A stretch of 51,858 nt of DNA from Lachnospiraceae bacterium (GCA_021199655.1 JAJQHQ010000094.1:1-51858), one strand, 5' to 3'; numbered from the stretch's first letter, positions 1 to 8,995 are shown. The notes: generated from the letters alone by a model not told the origin. Program-made: numbers and translations.

Positions 1-1429
1 CAATCTGATAGTCGCGGTAGGTATCCGGCGACACGCCCGTGATCTTGATGATCTCACGGTAAATGCTGTTCAGCTGTGTCACGCAGTCCTGCACCTCGCT
101 GATGATATCGGAAAAATCACCCAGTACCACCTCCATGCGGATGGTGTGATGCCCTTCTTCCAGATAGAAGGAATAAGCGTTCCCATCCTCGTCCGAAAGT
201 ACATCCTCTCTCCAGCTGGAGCTGTAAGTGAAGCCGTAGGCTTCCAGTTCCTCAAACGGCACCTCGCCGTCGATCGTGATCCGGCGGGACACATAGATAC
301 CGCGCACCGTGTTCTGCGCATCATAAAGAGAAATATTGTAATAGCCGCTTTCCGGCACATCAAAATCCCATTCGATCCACTGTCCGACCAGACGCCAGGA
401 ATTGCCGCCGATCGTATTATTCAGCAGTTCTTTCGCACTTGACGGAGATACCGACGGGGAAGACTGATCCTGAACCGGGTAAAGCATCTGCGAAGAACTC
501 TTCGTCGCGTTCTCGCCCTCGATCGTAATGGAAATGCCAGTCGTATCTTCAGCTCCGGCGGCATCCTGCTCCGCTTTTACTTCTTCATAGGAAGAGGTCT
601 CCTCTGCCTTGCAGAAGGTAATCGCACTGATCACCATCGGCTCACGCTCGGAAAGCAGAGAGATGGTGTGTTCCCCTTCGGTCAGGTAAACCTTCAGCGG
701 GGAAGTGATGTAGCCGTCGCTGTCATAGACGTAGCTGCTGATCCATTCCGGCGCCTCGGTCATGCTCGGCTTATTGTCGTTGCCTTGATTGTCCTTGCCC
801 CAGTCATAGGTAGCAGAGCCGCTCTCATCCGTATCGCCCGCTTCCACATCGTACACCCACACGCGGTTGAACGAGATCAGCGCCAGCTCCTCATACGGCA
901 GTTCCCCGTCAATAAAGAATGCGCGCTCAATCGAAGAACCCTTGCCTTCTACCGGGAAATAATCCAGCACGATATTGTAAAAGCCCTCTTCTTCCACGGT
1001 AAACGAGAACTCCGCCAGAGAATCCTCGCTGGTATATACGCTGTCCCCCTCAAGACCCTCATGATCCGTATAGATCACCGGGTCCACCGTCTCATCGGAC
1101 TCGTCGTAACGTTCCAGATCCTCCGCAGTCACAACAATCTCCGTATCCGGATAGACTTCATCGTACCCGGCCAGATATTCCTTGTAATCCGGAATGGAAT
1201 CGTCCACAGTGTAGGTACTCACGATCTCATCGAACTCATCCATCGTCATATTCGTCGCGGCGGTATTGATCGCCATGATCGACGTAAACACAAGCACTCC
1301 GACCAGCATATGAAGCAACGAGGATAATCTGCGGTTCTTTACCACTGCTGCAGGCCATATGCGCTTTCCGGGAATCGCCGCGGATGCACCGCGTCTGCTT
1401 TTTTCAGGAACTGCCATTGTAGATGCCAT
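1..1429 (-). CDS. Extracellular solute-binding protein of a sugar ABC transporter, N-terminal part (truncated by window edge)
   Basis: An open frame of 476 codons runs off the left edge. The start at 1429 follows a GGAGAAAGGA ribosome site. Residues about 38-56 are a hydrophobic export or anchor segment. Two similar beta-rich modules follow, at about residues 136-272 and 346-440. Each has a GFYNI/GYYNI strand, an IDGE-P-(Y/F)EEL motif and an EGEHTI/EGHHTI turn, which resembles carbohydrate-binding (galactose-binding-like) folds. Large solute-binding proteins with such N-terminal modules are common in Lachnospiraceae; the binding-protein domain itself would lie beyond the window. It is the third gene after the GH26 mannanase and the YesL-like gene on the same strand, 29 bp after the latter, so uptake of mannan-derived sugars is the likely role. 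The transporter assignment is inference from context and architecture. Confidence 0.6.
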   Translation of the reverse strand, partial: MASTMAVPEKSRRGASAAIPGKRIWPAAVVKNRRLSSLLHMLVGVLVFTSIMAINTAATNMTMDEFDEIVSTYTVDDSIPDYKEYLAGYDEVYPDTEIVVTAEDLERYDESDETVDPVIYTDHEGLEGDSVYTSEDSLAEFSFTVEEEGFYNIVLDYFPVEGKGSSIERAFFIDGELPYEELALISFNRVWVYDVEAGDTDESGSATYDWGKDNQGNDNKPSMTEAPEWISSYVYDSDGYITSPLKVYLTEGEHTISLLSEREPMVISAITFCKAEETSSYEEVKAEQDAAGAEDTTGISITIEGENATKSSSQMLYPVQDQSSPSVSPSSAKELLNNTIGGNSWRLVGQWIEWDFDVPESGYYNISLYDAQNTVRGIYVSRRITIDGEVPFEELEAYGFTYSSSWREDVLSDEDGNAYSFYLEEGHHTIRMEVVLGDFSDIISEVQDCVTQLNSIYREIIKITGVSPDTYRDYQI

Positions 1430-1458
1430 CTCTCACATTTCCTTTCTCCAAAATATTC

Positions 1459-2250
1459 TCAAGCCCCATGCTTCCTGTTTTTCTCTGGTCCATCCCTCTG
1501 TCCGGACTGCCCTCCGGCAGAATACAATCCTTTTTTCATACGCGAACCTTTTTCCCTTTTCTTCGTATTATCTGTCTTCGCATCGTCTTTTTCTGATTTC
1601 CCGGTGTCGTAGTACCAGGCATCCTCCTGCCCTTCTTCCGGCTTCGGCATATAGGTGAGCAGTGCCTGTTCCATCAGAAAGGTGATTCCCAGACACCAGA
1701 GCCCCGGTACGAACAGAATGCACGGCATGGGCAGGACATAAAACTGCAGCCAGGCAATTCCCGCCGTCCCCGCCATGATCACGATCGTATACGGGAAAAA
1801 GCGGATGCACATCAGGAACGCCAGCTTCCAGCAGTTTGTAAGCTTCATCTCGAACCGGGACAGCACCGGAAATACATACACTGCCACTGCGGCGCTTAAA
1901 AGCATCAGCACATTGTAAATGATCACCATATGTGACCGCTCATTCACCTGCGAATATCTTCTTCCTATATAGAGAAGACCATACCACACCGCCAGTTCCA
2001 ACACCAGCAGGATTCCTTTTTTCATCGTCCGCTTCATGGAGCCGAAATATTCCTTCAGCGGTGCGCCCCGCTCCCTGCGGATGCTCTTGATCGTCGCGTA
2101 ATAAAACGACGTGAGCGCGGAGCCGATGGTAATGACAGGAATACAGGTGATCAGAAAAACTATATTGAGAAGAATCAGTTCTCCCGTCCGGTAAAGGAAG
2201 TTCATCACCTTGCCGTCCTGGGAAAACAGTTCATTCCACCATTTTCGCAT
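1459..2250 (-). CDS. YesL-family (DUF624) integral membrane protein
   Basis: This 263-aa protein has several hydrophobic helices (about residues 20-45, 80-97, 105-127, 145-170 and 175-200) and a charged C-terminal tail. The N-terminus (KVMNFLYRTGELILLNIVFL, then a GSALTSFYYATIKSIR segment) is the hallmark of the YesL/DUF624 family. These proteins are usually encoded with sugar ABC transporters and glycoside hydrolases; their molecular role is not established. The gene starts one base after the GH26 stop codon and is followed closely by the solute-binding protein gene, so the three are probably one operon. The last 60 or so residues are Lys/Glu/Gly rich and probably cytoplasmic. Confidence 0.75.
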   Translation of the reverse strand: MRKWWNELFSQDGKVMNFLYRTGELILLNIVFLITCIPVITIGSALTSFYYATIKSIRRERGAPLKEYFGSMKRTMKKGILLVLELAVWYGLLYIGRRYSQVNERSHMVIIYNVLMLLSAAVAVYVFPVLSRFEMKLTNCWKLAFLMCIRFFPYTIVIMAGTAGIAWLQFYVLPMPCILFVPGLWCLGITFLMEQALLTYMPKPEEGQEDAWYYDTGKSEKDDAKTDNTKKREKGSRMKKGLYSAGGQSGQRDGPEKNRKHGA

Positions 2251-2251
2251 G

Positions 2252-3835
2252 TTATTCCTCCCTGATAGGGTAACTCGTCAGATCCGGCAGCTCATCCAGC
2301 GTGATCACCACATCGCTCTCATACGCTTTCACCAGCATCTCGCTCTCTGTATACGTGTCATTGTATGCGTAAATAGCCATGCTCTTCGCGACAAATTCTC
2401 CGCCCCAGGTACACCAGAACCCCCACATAGCGCCGTCACGCACAGCCAGATCCGGATCAAAGACACAGCCGTTCTCAGAGAGGACCACAATCTTCGCAGG
2501 ACTTGTATAATTCACAGCCTGCAGATACGTATCGACCTGCGAGGTGTATACATGCTCGCCCGGATAAATGTCCTCGCCGATGATATCCACATACTCATCT
2601 CCCGGATACCAGTCGGCGTCCTGTCCGTTCCACAGCCAGATCAGGTTGTTCAGTCCGTAAACATTCGTCAACTGATCATAGAGAAGGATGTAAAGCTGCT
2701 TATAAGCTTCCGCGCCCGAAGCGCCCCACCAGAACCAGCCTCCGCTCGCCTCATGCAGCGGTCTCCACAGCACCGGTACGCCCGCATCCTGCAGAATCTG
2801 AAGCTGTTCGGCAATCGCCGCGATATCCTCCAGCAACAGCTGATACCCTTCTTCATCCTCGCCGTTCATGATCGCCGCGAGATCAATGTTCGTGCCTTCC
2901 ACGTAAAAGCCGTTGTACCACTCACCGGTCAGATACTTCGACGGTGCGTTCCAGTGCCAGCAGAAGGTAACGATACCGCCGTTCTCCCAAAACTGAATCG
3001 CGTAATCAGTCGCGTTGGAAGTGCTTCCGTTCTCCGCCCGCGAGGGGGGATATTCAATGAAATCAAGACCCAGAATGGCCGGGTATTTCCCGGTCTCCCG
3101 ATAGACTACCGTGAACTCCTTTCCGTACTGCCCGTCCTCCGAGTACTGTCCGGAAAGAATGGAACTGCCGTAATTGTCCGCCAGATAACTCATGAGACGC
3201 TTTGCATTATCTGTCGCGTTCTCATTCACAAGTGTCGCGGACACATCATATATAGAAGTGTCAAGGGCTGCTGATGCGCTGACCTCCAGCCGGTCCAGAT
3301 ACACCCAGCCCCAGTATTCCGAATAGGTAATTTCATGCGTTCCCGCCGTGAGGTACGCCCGCTGCAGGATGGAATCCGAGAAAGATTCCTCCTCAATGGT
3401 GACTGTGCCGAGAGTCTCCCCGTCCACGATCACATAATTCTCCTTATAGCCTCCCATGCTCGCACTGACAAAGTTCAGGTCATAGAAGCCGTCTTCCTCT
3501 ATCGTGACTGTAAACGTACAGGAGTCCCCTTCTTCCGAAAAACCGGTCACACAGCTTCCGGAATGTTCCGATCCGTCTCCGACAGAATCGGAATCCTCCA
3601 CGTAAGGATTGCCTGAAAGTGCGGCGTCCTCCGCCTCATAAATCTGAGCTGCGGCCGCAGCCCAGTCTGCATCCATATCTACAGACTCTGACTTCACATC
3701 CGCATCAGACTCCGAAGAAAAATCACTTTCAACATTTTCTGTCTCCGGATTTTCCGTCCCTGCCGCCAGCACAGGCACGGACAACATAAGTGTCGCAAGA
3801 ACACCCGCGATCCCAAATATAAGCATTCTCTTCAT
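2252..3835 (-). CDS. Secreted GH26 endo-1,4-beta-mannanase with N-terminal CBM35-like module
   Basis: The 527-aa product has a signal peptide (residues 1-25, ending VLAAG) and an acidic linker. A CBM35-like domain (about 65-187) starts with the typical YEAEDAALSG motif. A GH26 catalytic domain (about 195-527) follows. GH26 landmarks are visible: ILSGQ (226-230), WRPLHEASGGWFWW with E362 as predicted acid/base, and VLSENG with E454 as predicted nucleophile. It should cleave internal beta-1,4-mannosidic bonds of mannan or glucomannan outside the cell. The start at 3835 is chosen because the signal peptide begins there after CGGGAGAA; the frame is open 18 codons further upstream without a ribosome site. 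It is the first gene of the GH26-yesL-SBP unit. No LPXTG or SLH anchor is seen, so the enzyme is probably released or only loosely attached. Confidence 0.88.
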   Translation of the reverse strand: MKRMLIFGIAGVLATLMLSVPVLAAGTENPETENVESDFSSESDADVKSESVDMDADWAAAAAQIYEAEDAALSGNPYVEDSDSVGDGSEHSGSCVTGFSEEGDSCTFTVTIEEDGFYDLNFVSASMGGYKENYVIVDGETLGTVTIEEESFSDSILQRAYLTAGTHEITYSEYWGWVYLDRLEVSASAALDTSIYDVSATLVNENATDNAKRLMSYLADNYGSSILSGQYSEDGQYGKEFTVVYRETGKYPAILGLDFIEYPPSRAENGSTSNATDYAIQFWENGGIVTFCWHWNAPSKYLTGEWYNGFYVEGTNIDLAAIMNGEDEEGYQLLLEDIAAIAEQLQILQDAGVPVLWRPLHEASGGWFWWGASGAEAYKQLYILLYDQLTNVYGLNNLIWLWNGQDADWYPGDEYVDIIGEDIYPGEHVYTSQVDTYLQAVNYTSPAKIVVLSENGCVFDPDLAVRDGAMWGFWCTWGGEFVAKSMAIYAYNDTYTESEMLVKAYESDVVITLDELPDLTSYPIREE

Positions 3836-4165
3836 AGTTCTCCCGAATGTGCTGATAGCAGCACTGCGACTCCGATACCGCCGCAGCACTGCCCTCTTTC
3901 CCTTTCATACCCGCCGTTAAGTAACTTTATTAGCTAACAGTATAGTAGAAATTTAACTTTCTGTCGTTATTCATTTGTGCGTTTTATTATTTATTTGTGC
4001 TTGCTTTTGGTGATTTCAGCCAAATAGACAAATTTCAATTTGTTTTTTTTGTGCAATTTTACTATTCAGAATTTTAAAAAATTTCGTAAGGCAGTCAACT
4101 TTTTTTCGTCGTTTTAGGTAACGTCAAAACCCGATTTTTTAAGCTGAAAATTTTTATTTTTGAGG
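3836..4165. other. AT-rich divergent intergenic region between the mannan operon and the glycine riboswitch
   Basis: This non-coding stretch is much richer in A/T than its surroundings and has many T runs (about 3940-4160). It carries the mannanase promoter candidate and leads into the gcv promoter. A weak CodY-like palindrome (AATTTT-AAA-AAATTT) lies near 4071-4085. No open frame with a ribosome site was seen. Confidence 0.6.
3939..3967 (-). promoter_or_regulatory. Candidate sigma-A promoter of the mannanase operon
   Basis: Read on the minus strand: ACGACA, 17-bp spacer, TATACT. The -10 box is about 105 bp upstream of the GH26 start. The -35 box matches TTGACA at only four positions. Confidence 0.45.
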
Positions 4166-4194
4166 TTGACTTTTTCAATTTTCTGTGATAGGGT
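4166..4194 (+). promoter_or_regulatory. gcvT: Candidate sigma-A promoter for the gcv riboswitch transcript
   Basis: TTGACT (4166-4171), a 17-bp spacer and TAGGGT (4189-4194) lie just upstream of aptamer 1. The -10 box is weak, but the placement fits a start near 4201. Confidence 0.45.
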
Positions 4195-4213
4195 GATCGC
4201 AAATCTCATAGAT

Positions 4214-4380
4214 CGGATGACGAAGCTGGGAGAGATACAGAGAAGTACGCCGAAGGGGCTGAAGAACTCTCAGGCAAAAGGACCAGTTTCTGACGATACT
4301 CTGGAAAGCGGCATGGATTGCCGCGCCGAAGAAGCAACCGGGAGGATGGTCCCGGGAATCTTTCAGGTCACATGACAGAG
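4214..4380 (+). promoter_or_regulatory. Tandem (two-aptamer) glycine riboswitch
   Basis: Aptamer 1 shows the conserved blocks GGGAGAG (4228-4234), CGCCGAAGGGGC (about 4249-4260), ACTCTCAGGCAAAAGGAC and ACTCTGGA. Aptamer 2 follows at once: a GCGGCA/TGCCGC stem, GCCGAAGAAGCAA (from about 4325), a GGG/CCC stem, then AATCTTTCAGGTCA and GACAGAG. The order and core motifs match the glycine riboswitch family, and the downstream genes encode the glycine cleavage system. The closing stem of aptamer 2 can be formed by CTCTG (4299-4303) with CAGAG (4376-4380). That CAGAG overlaps the 5' arm of the terminator, so glycine binding should block termination. This predicts a glycine-activated ON switch. Confidence 0.93.
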
Positions 4381-4413
4381 CGCGAAACAGTTTATTTGTT
4401 TCGCGCTCTTTTT
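4377..4413 (+). terminator. Intrinsic terminator of the glycine riboswitch expression platform
   Basis: A perfect 12-bp stem AGAGCGCGAAAC/GTTTCGCGCTCT (4377-4388 with 4398-4409) has a 9-nt loop and a T run. Its 5' arm overlaps the last bases of aptamer 2. Confidence 0.92.
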
Positions 4414-4503
4414 GTTCTGTGATAATACCAAAAGGTCAGGAATGGAACGCCCGCGATCCGATTTCCGGCCCTGGAATCCGCAAAAAAAACGAGGAGGGAC
4501 TAT

Positions 4504-5604
4504 ATGGAAAAAACAACACCGCTTTACGAAACCCACAGACAATCCGGCGGCAGGATGGTGCCGTTTGCCGGATACCTGATGCCGGTGCAGTATGAAGCCG
4601 GCGTGATCGCCGAACACATGGCTGTGCGAAAGGCCTGCGGTCTGTTCGACGTTTCCCACATGGGGGAGATCACATGCACCGGTCCGGACGCGCTGTCACT
4701 TCTGAACCGCCTGCTGACCAACGATTTCACTAATATGACTGACGGACAGGCACGCTACAGCGTGATGTGTCAGGAGGACGGCGGCTGCGTCGACGACCTG
4801 ATCGTTTATAAGGTGAAAGAAGATCACTATTTCATCGTGGTCAACGCCGCCAACAAAGAGAAGGATTTTGCCTGGATGAAAGGACATGAAGAGGGAAACG
4901 CTGAGTTTACCGACATTTCCGACTCTGTCGCGCAGATTGCCGTACAGGGACCGAAAGCGAAAGAAATCCTCGGGCGGCTGCTGCCGCAGGAAGCCTTTCC
5001 GGTCAGATATTACAGTGCGAATTTCGATACCTCTTTCCATGGGATGCACTGCGTCATCTCCAAAAGCGGCTACACCGGCTCGGACGGATACGAGCTCTAT
5101 CTGGCGGCAGAGGACGCCCCGGCGATGTGGCAGCTGCTGCTTGAGACCGGCAAAGAGGACGGTCTGCTCCCCTGCGGACTTGGTGCGAGAGACACGCTGC
5201 GCCTCGAAGCGGGAATGCCGCTTTATGGACACGAGATGAACGAGAGCATCTCGCCTCTCGAAGCAGGACTGAACTTCGCCGTCAAGCTGCTGAAAGATGA
5301 TTTTATCGGAAAGGACGCGTTGACCGCAAAGCCGCTCACCCGCATCCGGGTCGGCCTTAAAGTCACAGGTCGCGGCATCGTACGGGAGCATATGACTGTT
5401 TATCAGGGGGATACTCCTATAGGTGAAACCACCTCCGGCACACATGCGCCTTATCTCGGATACCCCATCGCCATGGCTCTCGTAGCGCCGGATGTCTCCG
5501 CAGTGGGTACAAAGCTGACGGCTGATGTCCGCGGACGAAGGGTAGAGATGGAAGTCGTGCCGCTTCCCTTTTATTCCGAGACACGGAAGAAATCCCGGAA
5601 ATGA
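4504..5604 (+). CDS. gcvT: Aminomethyltransferase (glycine cleavage system T protein)
   Basis: The 366-aa product is the usual GcvT length. It transfers the aminomethyl carbon from lipoyl-GcvH to tetrahydrofolate, giving methylene-THF and ammonia. Family signatures seen are the N-terminal PLYETHRQSGGRMVPFAGY, GLFDVSHMGEI, the GCVDDLIVYK segment and SKSGYTGSDGYELY. The start at 4504 follows a GAGGAGGG ribosome site. It is the first gene of gcvT-gcvH-gcvPA-gcvPB-lplA, downstream of the riboswitch terminator, so glycine should raise its transcription. The gene order matches the Firmicutes type with a split P protein. Confidence 0.97.
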   Translation: MEKTTPLYETHRQSGGRMVPFAGYLMPVQYEAGVIAEHMAVRKACGLFDVSHMGEITCTGPDALSLLNRLLTNDFTNMTDGQARYSVMCQEDGGCVDDLIVYKVKEDHYFIVVNAANKEKDFAWMKGHEEGNAEFTDISDSVAQIAVQGPKAKEILGRLLPQEAFPVRYYSANFDTSFHGMHCVISKSGYTGSDGYELYLAAEDAPAMWQLLLETGKEDGLLPCGLGARDTLRLEAGMPLYGHEMNESISPLEAGLNFAVKLLKDDFIGKDALTAKPLTRIRVGLKVTGRGIVREHMTVYQGDTPIGETTSGTHAPYLGYPIAMALVAPDVSAVGTKLTADVRGRRVEMEVVPLPFYSETRKKSRK

Positions 5605-5609
5605 AAAAG

Positions 5610-5627
5610 AATGCGCCTTTGCGCATT
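5610..5627 (+). other. Small hairpin between gcvT and gcvH
   Basis: AATGCGC (5610-5616) pairs with GCGCATT (5621-5627) across a 4-nt loop and is followed by only a few T residues. It sits six bases after the gcvT stop, in the 102-bp gap before gcvH. It may be a weak attenuator or an mRNA stability element; that is inference. Confidence 0.4.
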
Positions 5628-5706
5628 TTGCGCCGTTTCCTGAAGCCAGGACCGATACAGACGGTAAGCACTTAAAAATCTATGTATTATAAGGAGGACA
5701 TCTGTT

Positions 5707-6090
5707 ATGAATTTCCCAAAAGAACTTCGCTATTCCAAATCTCACGAGTGGGTCCGCATCGAGGACGGCATTGCCACCATCGGGCTGACCGATTACGCAC
5801 AGCATGAGCTGGGCGACCTGGTTTTCGTCAATCTGCCGGAGGAAGGCGATGAGCTGACTGCCGGAGAGGCGCTCGGCGACGTCGAGTCCGTAAAGGCAGT
5901 CTCAGACGTCTACTCTCCCGTCTCCGGAACCGTGCTTCAGATCAATGAAGAGCTGCTCGATCATCCGGAACTGATCAACGAAGCCCCCTACGACGCCTGG
6001 TTCGTGAAGGTGGGCAGTCTCACAGAAAAAGAAGAACTGCTGGACGCCGCGGACTATGAAGCTTTCTGTGAAGAAGAAGGAAAGAACTGA
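5707..6090 (+). CDS. gcvH: Glycine cleavage system H protein (lipoyl carrier)
   Basis: This 127-aa protein is a typical GcvH. It shuttles the aminomethyl group on a lipoyl arm between the P, T and L proteins. The lipoylation motif [15 protein letters not shown] contains the acceptor lysine K63. The start at 5707 follows AAGGAGG. It lies 102 bp after gcvT and 14 bp before gcvPA. The downstream lplA in the same cluster probably supplies its lipoyl group. Confidence 0.97.
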   Translation: MNFPKELRYSKSHEWVRIEDGIATIGLTDYAQHELGDLVFVNLPEEGDELTAGEALGDVESVKAVSDVYSPVSGTVLQINEELLDHPELINEAPYDAWFVKVGSLTEKEELLDAADYEAFCEEEGKN

Positions 6091-6104
6091 AAGGAAGTGA
6101 TCCC

Positions 6105-7511
6105 ATGGGAAGCTACATTCCCAACACCGCATCCGAAAGGCAGCAAATGCTGGAAGCGATCGGAATGACCTCTTTTGACGATCTCTATGCGGATATCCCG
6201 GAGGAGCTGCGCTGCAGGAAGCCGCTTTCTCTTCCGTCCGGGCTTTCCGAACTGGAGGTTCTGCAAAAGGCAACGGAGATTTCCGAAAAAAACACCCGTT
6301 TTGCCCATATTTTCCGGGGTGCCGGTTCTTATCACCATTATATTCCCTCTATTGTGAAGCAGGTGACCTCCAAAGAGGAATTCGTCACCGCTTACACGCC
6401 CTATCAGGCCGAGATCAGCCAGGGTATCCTGCAGTCCATCTTTGAATACCAGACGATGATCTGTGAGCTGACCGGGATGGACGTATCAAACGCCTCTGTC
6501 TATGACGGAGCCACCGCCGCCGCGGAAGCGCTCGCCATGTGCCGGGACCGCAGGCGAAAAACAGTGGTGGTCAGCGGCACTGTCGACCCAAAAATTCAAT
6601 CCGTGATAAAGACCTATTGTTTCGGAAGCGGCGCTGATCTGAAAATTCTGCCCGAGAAAGACGGGCAGACGGATCTGGCCGCCTGGGAGGCGATGAACGG
6701 TCCGGAGACTGCCTGCCTTTTGATCCAGTCTCCCAATTATTACGGGATCATGGAGGACTGCAGAAAAATAGCGGAGTCGGTTCACGCCGCGGGCGCAAAG
6801 CTGGTCGCATACTGCAATCCCATCTCCCTGGCGCTTCTGGAAACGCCAGGCGAATTCGGCGCAGATATCGCGGTCGGTGAAGGGCAGCCGCTCGGTCTTC
6901 CCATGGCTTTTGGAGGGCCTTATCTCGGTTTCATGGCATCGACAAAAGACCTAATGCGCAAGCTTCCCGGGCGGATCGTCGGTCAGACGGCCGACGCGGA
7001 AGGCAGCCGTGCTTTTGTGCTGACGCTTCAGGCTCGTGAACAGCATATCCGCCGCGAAAAAGCCGGCTCCAACATCTGTTCCAACGAAGCGCTCTGCGCG
7101 ATGACGGCCGCCGTCTATCTCTCCGCTATGGGAAGCCGCGGGCTTAAAAATGTCGCTGATACCTGCGTGACAAACGCGCATTTTCTTCTCTCAGAGTTGG
7201 AAAAAATCGGTTTTCAGCGAAGATATAACCATGAGTTTTTCCATGAATTCGTTACGAGCTGCCCCTGCGATGCCGAACTGCTCTCCCGCTCTCTTGCAAA
7301 GCACGGTTATCTTTCCGGGCTGCCAATCGGAAAGTGGGAAATGCTCTGGTGCGCGACGGAAATGAACACGGAAGAGGAAATCCGCAGCTTAAGCCGCATG
7401 ATCCTCTCCATATTGTCTGAAGTCAAAGAGCAGACGGAGGTCGCGCCGGAAATGGAACATGATCCGGATCCGGCATCCATGAGCCGGGAAGATGAGGAGG
7501 TGCAGGTATGA
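6105..7511 (+). CDS. gcvPA: Glycine dehydrogenase (decarboxylating) subunit 1
   Basis: The 468-aa product is the N-terminal half of the split P protein (GcvPA). Markers include FRGAGSYHHYIPSIV, the FEYQTMICELTGMDVSNASVYDG block and LTLQAREQHIRREKAGSNICSNEAL. With GcvPB it decarboxylates glycine and loads the aminomethyl group on GcvH. The start follows AAGGAAG. The stop overlaps the gcvPB start by four bases (ATGA), which suggests translational coupling of the two subunits. Confidence 0.96.
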   Translation: MGSYIPNTASERQQMLEAIGMTSFDDLYADIPEELRCRKPLSLPSGLSELEVLQKATEISEKNTRFAHIFRGAGSYHHYIPSIVKQVTSKEEFVTAYTPYQAEISQGILQSIFEYQTMICELTGMDVSNASVYDGATAAAEALAMCRDRRRKTVVVSGTVDPKIQSVIKTYCFGSGADLKILPEKDGQTDLAAWEAMNGPETACLLIQSPNYYGIMEDCRKIAESVHAAGAKLVAYCNPISLALLETPGEFGADIAVGEGQPLGLPMAFGGPYLGFMASTKDLMRKLPGRIVGQTADAEGSRAFVLTLQAREQHIRREKAGSNICSNEALCAMTAAVYLSAMGSRGLKNVADTCVTNAHFLLSELEKIGFQRRYNHEFFHEFVTSCPCDAELLSRSLAKHGYLSGLPIGKWEMLWCATEMNTEEEIRSLSRMILSILSEVKEQTEVAPEMEHDPDPASMSREDEEVQV

Positions 7512-8989
7512 AGCTGATCTTTGAAATGGGTGCTCCCGGACGCGGCAGTGAACTTATTCCCGAATGCCGGTCCTCTTATACCCTGAAAACTGCGGCGCTT
7601 CGTGAAAAACCGCTCCATCTGCCCGAAGTCTCTGAGACTGAAATCAGCCGTCATTATACAGAGCTGGCAAAGCAGGCGCACGGCGTCAACGACGGCTTCT
7701 ATCCGCTCGGCTCCTGCACCATGAAATACAATCCCAAGGTCAACGAAGAGGCTGCCGCTCTGCCCGGCTTTACCGGCATCCATCCACTGCAGGATGTCGA
7801 TGATGCACAGGGTTCTCTGGAAGTCCTTTCAAAGATGGAGGACATGCTCTGTGAGATTACCGGCATGGATGCGTGCACCCTGCAGCCCGCCGCGGGCGCG
7901 CATGGGGAATTCACTGGTCTCCTTCTGATCAAAGCGTACCATACGAACCGTGGCGACCGAAACCGCACAAAGATCATCGTCCCCGATTCCGCTCACGGCA
8001 CCAATCCGGCCAGTGCGGCGATGGCCGGGTTTGATGTTGTAAACATCGCTTCGGATGATCACGGATACGTCGATCTGGACGCGCTGAAAAAGGCGGTCGG
8101 CGATGATACAGCCGGTCTGATGCTCACGAACCCGAATACGGTCGGCCTGTTTGATCCCAACATTGCCGAGATCACGCGCATTGTCCACGAAGCAGGCGGT
8201 CTGTGCTATTACGACGGTGCAAACCTCAACGCAATCATGGGAATCGCCCGCCCCGGCGACATGGGCTTTGATGTGATGCATCTGAACCTTCACAAGACCT
8301 TTGCCGCACCGCACGGCGGAGGCGGACCGGGAAGCGGACCGGTTGCGTGTAAGGATTTTCTCGCGGAATATCTGCCCGGCATACGGATCCTGACCGCAAA
8401 CACACTTCCGGATGCTGTCTGTGCTTCTGATTTCGGCATCACAGATCAGGAAAACCATTATATTGTGAGCCGCGCCGACCGATCCATCGGTGATGTGCGC
8501 AGCTTCTGCGGGAATTTTCTCGTCATCGTCCGCTCGTTCTGCTACATCCTGACGCTCGGGCGGGAAGGCATCCCCGAGGCGGCCACAGGAGCCGTGCTGA
8601 ACGCCAATTATATGATGCACGGCCTGAAAGGCCACTACCGCATGGCCTACGACCGGGTCTGCATGCATGAATTTGTCGTCACACTGGAGCAGGAAAAACA
8701 GGAACGCGGCGTATCCGCGCTGGACATCGCCAAAGCGCTTCTGGATCACGGCATCCATCCGCCTACCATGTATTTCCCTCTGATCGTCCATGAAGCTCTG
8801 ATGATCGAGCCGACCGAGACGGAAAGCCGGGAGACGCTCGATGAGGCTATCGGGATTTTCCTTGACGTATTAAAACAGTCAGAGGAAACACCGGATGAGA
8901 TGAGTCAGTATCCGCTGGCGTCTCCAATCCGGCGTCCGGACGAGGTCGCCGCCGCCAGGAAGCCGATCGTGCGGTATTTCCGGGAGTAA
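7508..8989 (+). CDS. gcvPB: Glycine dehydrogenase (decarboxylating) subunit 2
   Basis: The 493-aa product is the C-terminal, PLP-binding half of the P protein. Markers are FYPLGSCTMKYNPK, the glycine-rich QPAAGAHGE segment, DSAHGTNPASA, and HLNLHKTFAAPHGGGGPGSGP, in which K263 is the predicted PLP lysine. An AGGAGG site lies inside the end of gcvPA, seven bases before the start. lplA follows after 6 bp. Confidence 0.96.
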   Translation: MKLIFEMGAPGRGSELIPECRSSYTLKTAALREKPLHLPEVSETEISRHYTELAKQAHGVNDGFYPLGSCTMKYNPKVNEEAAALPGFTGIHPLQDVDDAQGSLEVLSKMEDMLCEITGMDACTLQPAAGAHGEFTGLLLIKAYHTNRGDRNRTKIIVPDSAHGTNPASAAMAGFDVVNIASDDHGYVDLDALKKAVGDDTAGLMLTNPNTVGLFDPNIAEITRIVHEAGGLCYYDGANLNAIMGIARPGDMGFDVMHLNLHKTFAAPHGGGGPGSGPVACKDFLAEYLPGIRILTANTLPDAVCASDFGITDQENHYIVSRADRSIGDVRSFCGNFLVIVRSFCYILTLGREGIPEAATGAVLNANYMMHGLKGHYRMAYDRVCMHEFVVTLEQEKQERGVSALDIAKALLDHGIHPPTMYFPLIVHEALMIEPTETESRETLDEAIGIFLDVLKQSEETPDEMSQYPLASPIRRPDEVAAARKPIVRYFRE

Positions 8990-8995
8990 ATTTAT

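Noticed and set aside
146-1327. Plus-strand open frames at 146-442 and 668-1327
   Set aside because: They are antisense to the solute-binding protein frame, which is open over 476 codons with clear domain patterns. The plus-strand translations show no domain, and no ribosome site was seen.
2210-3274. 354-codon plus-strand open frame
   Set aside because: It runs antisense through the GH26 catalytic domain, which has all family motifs on the minus strand.
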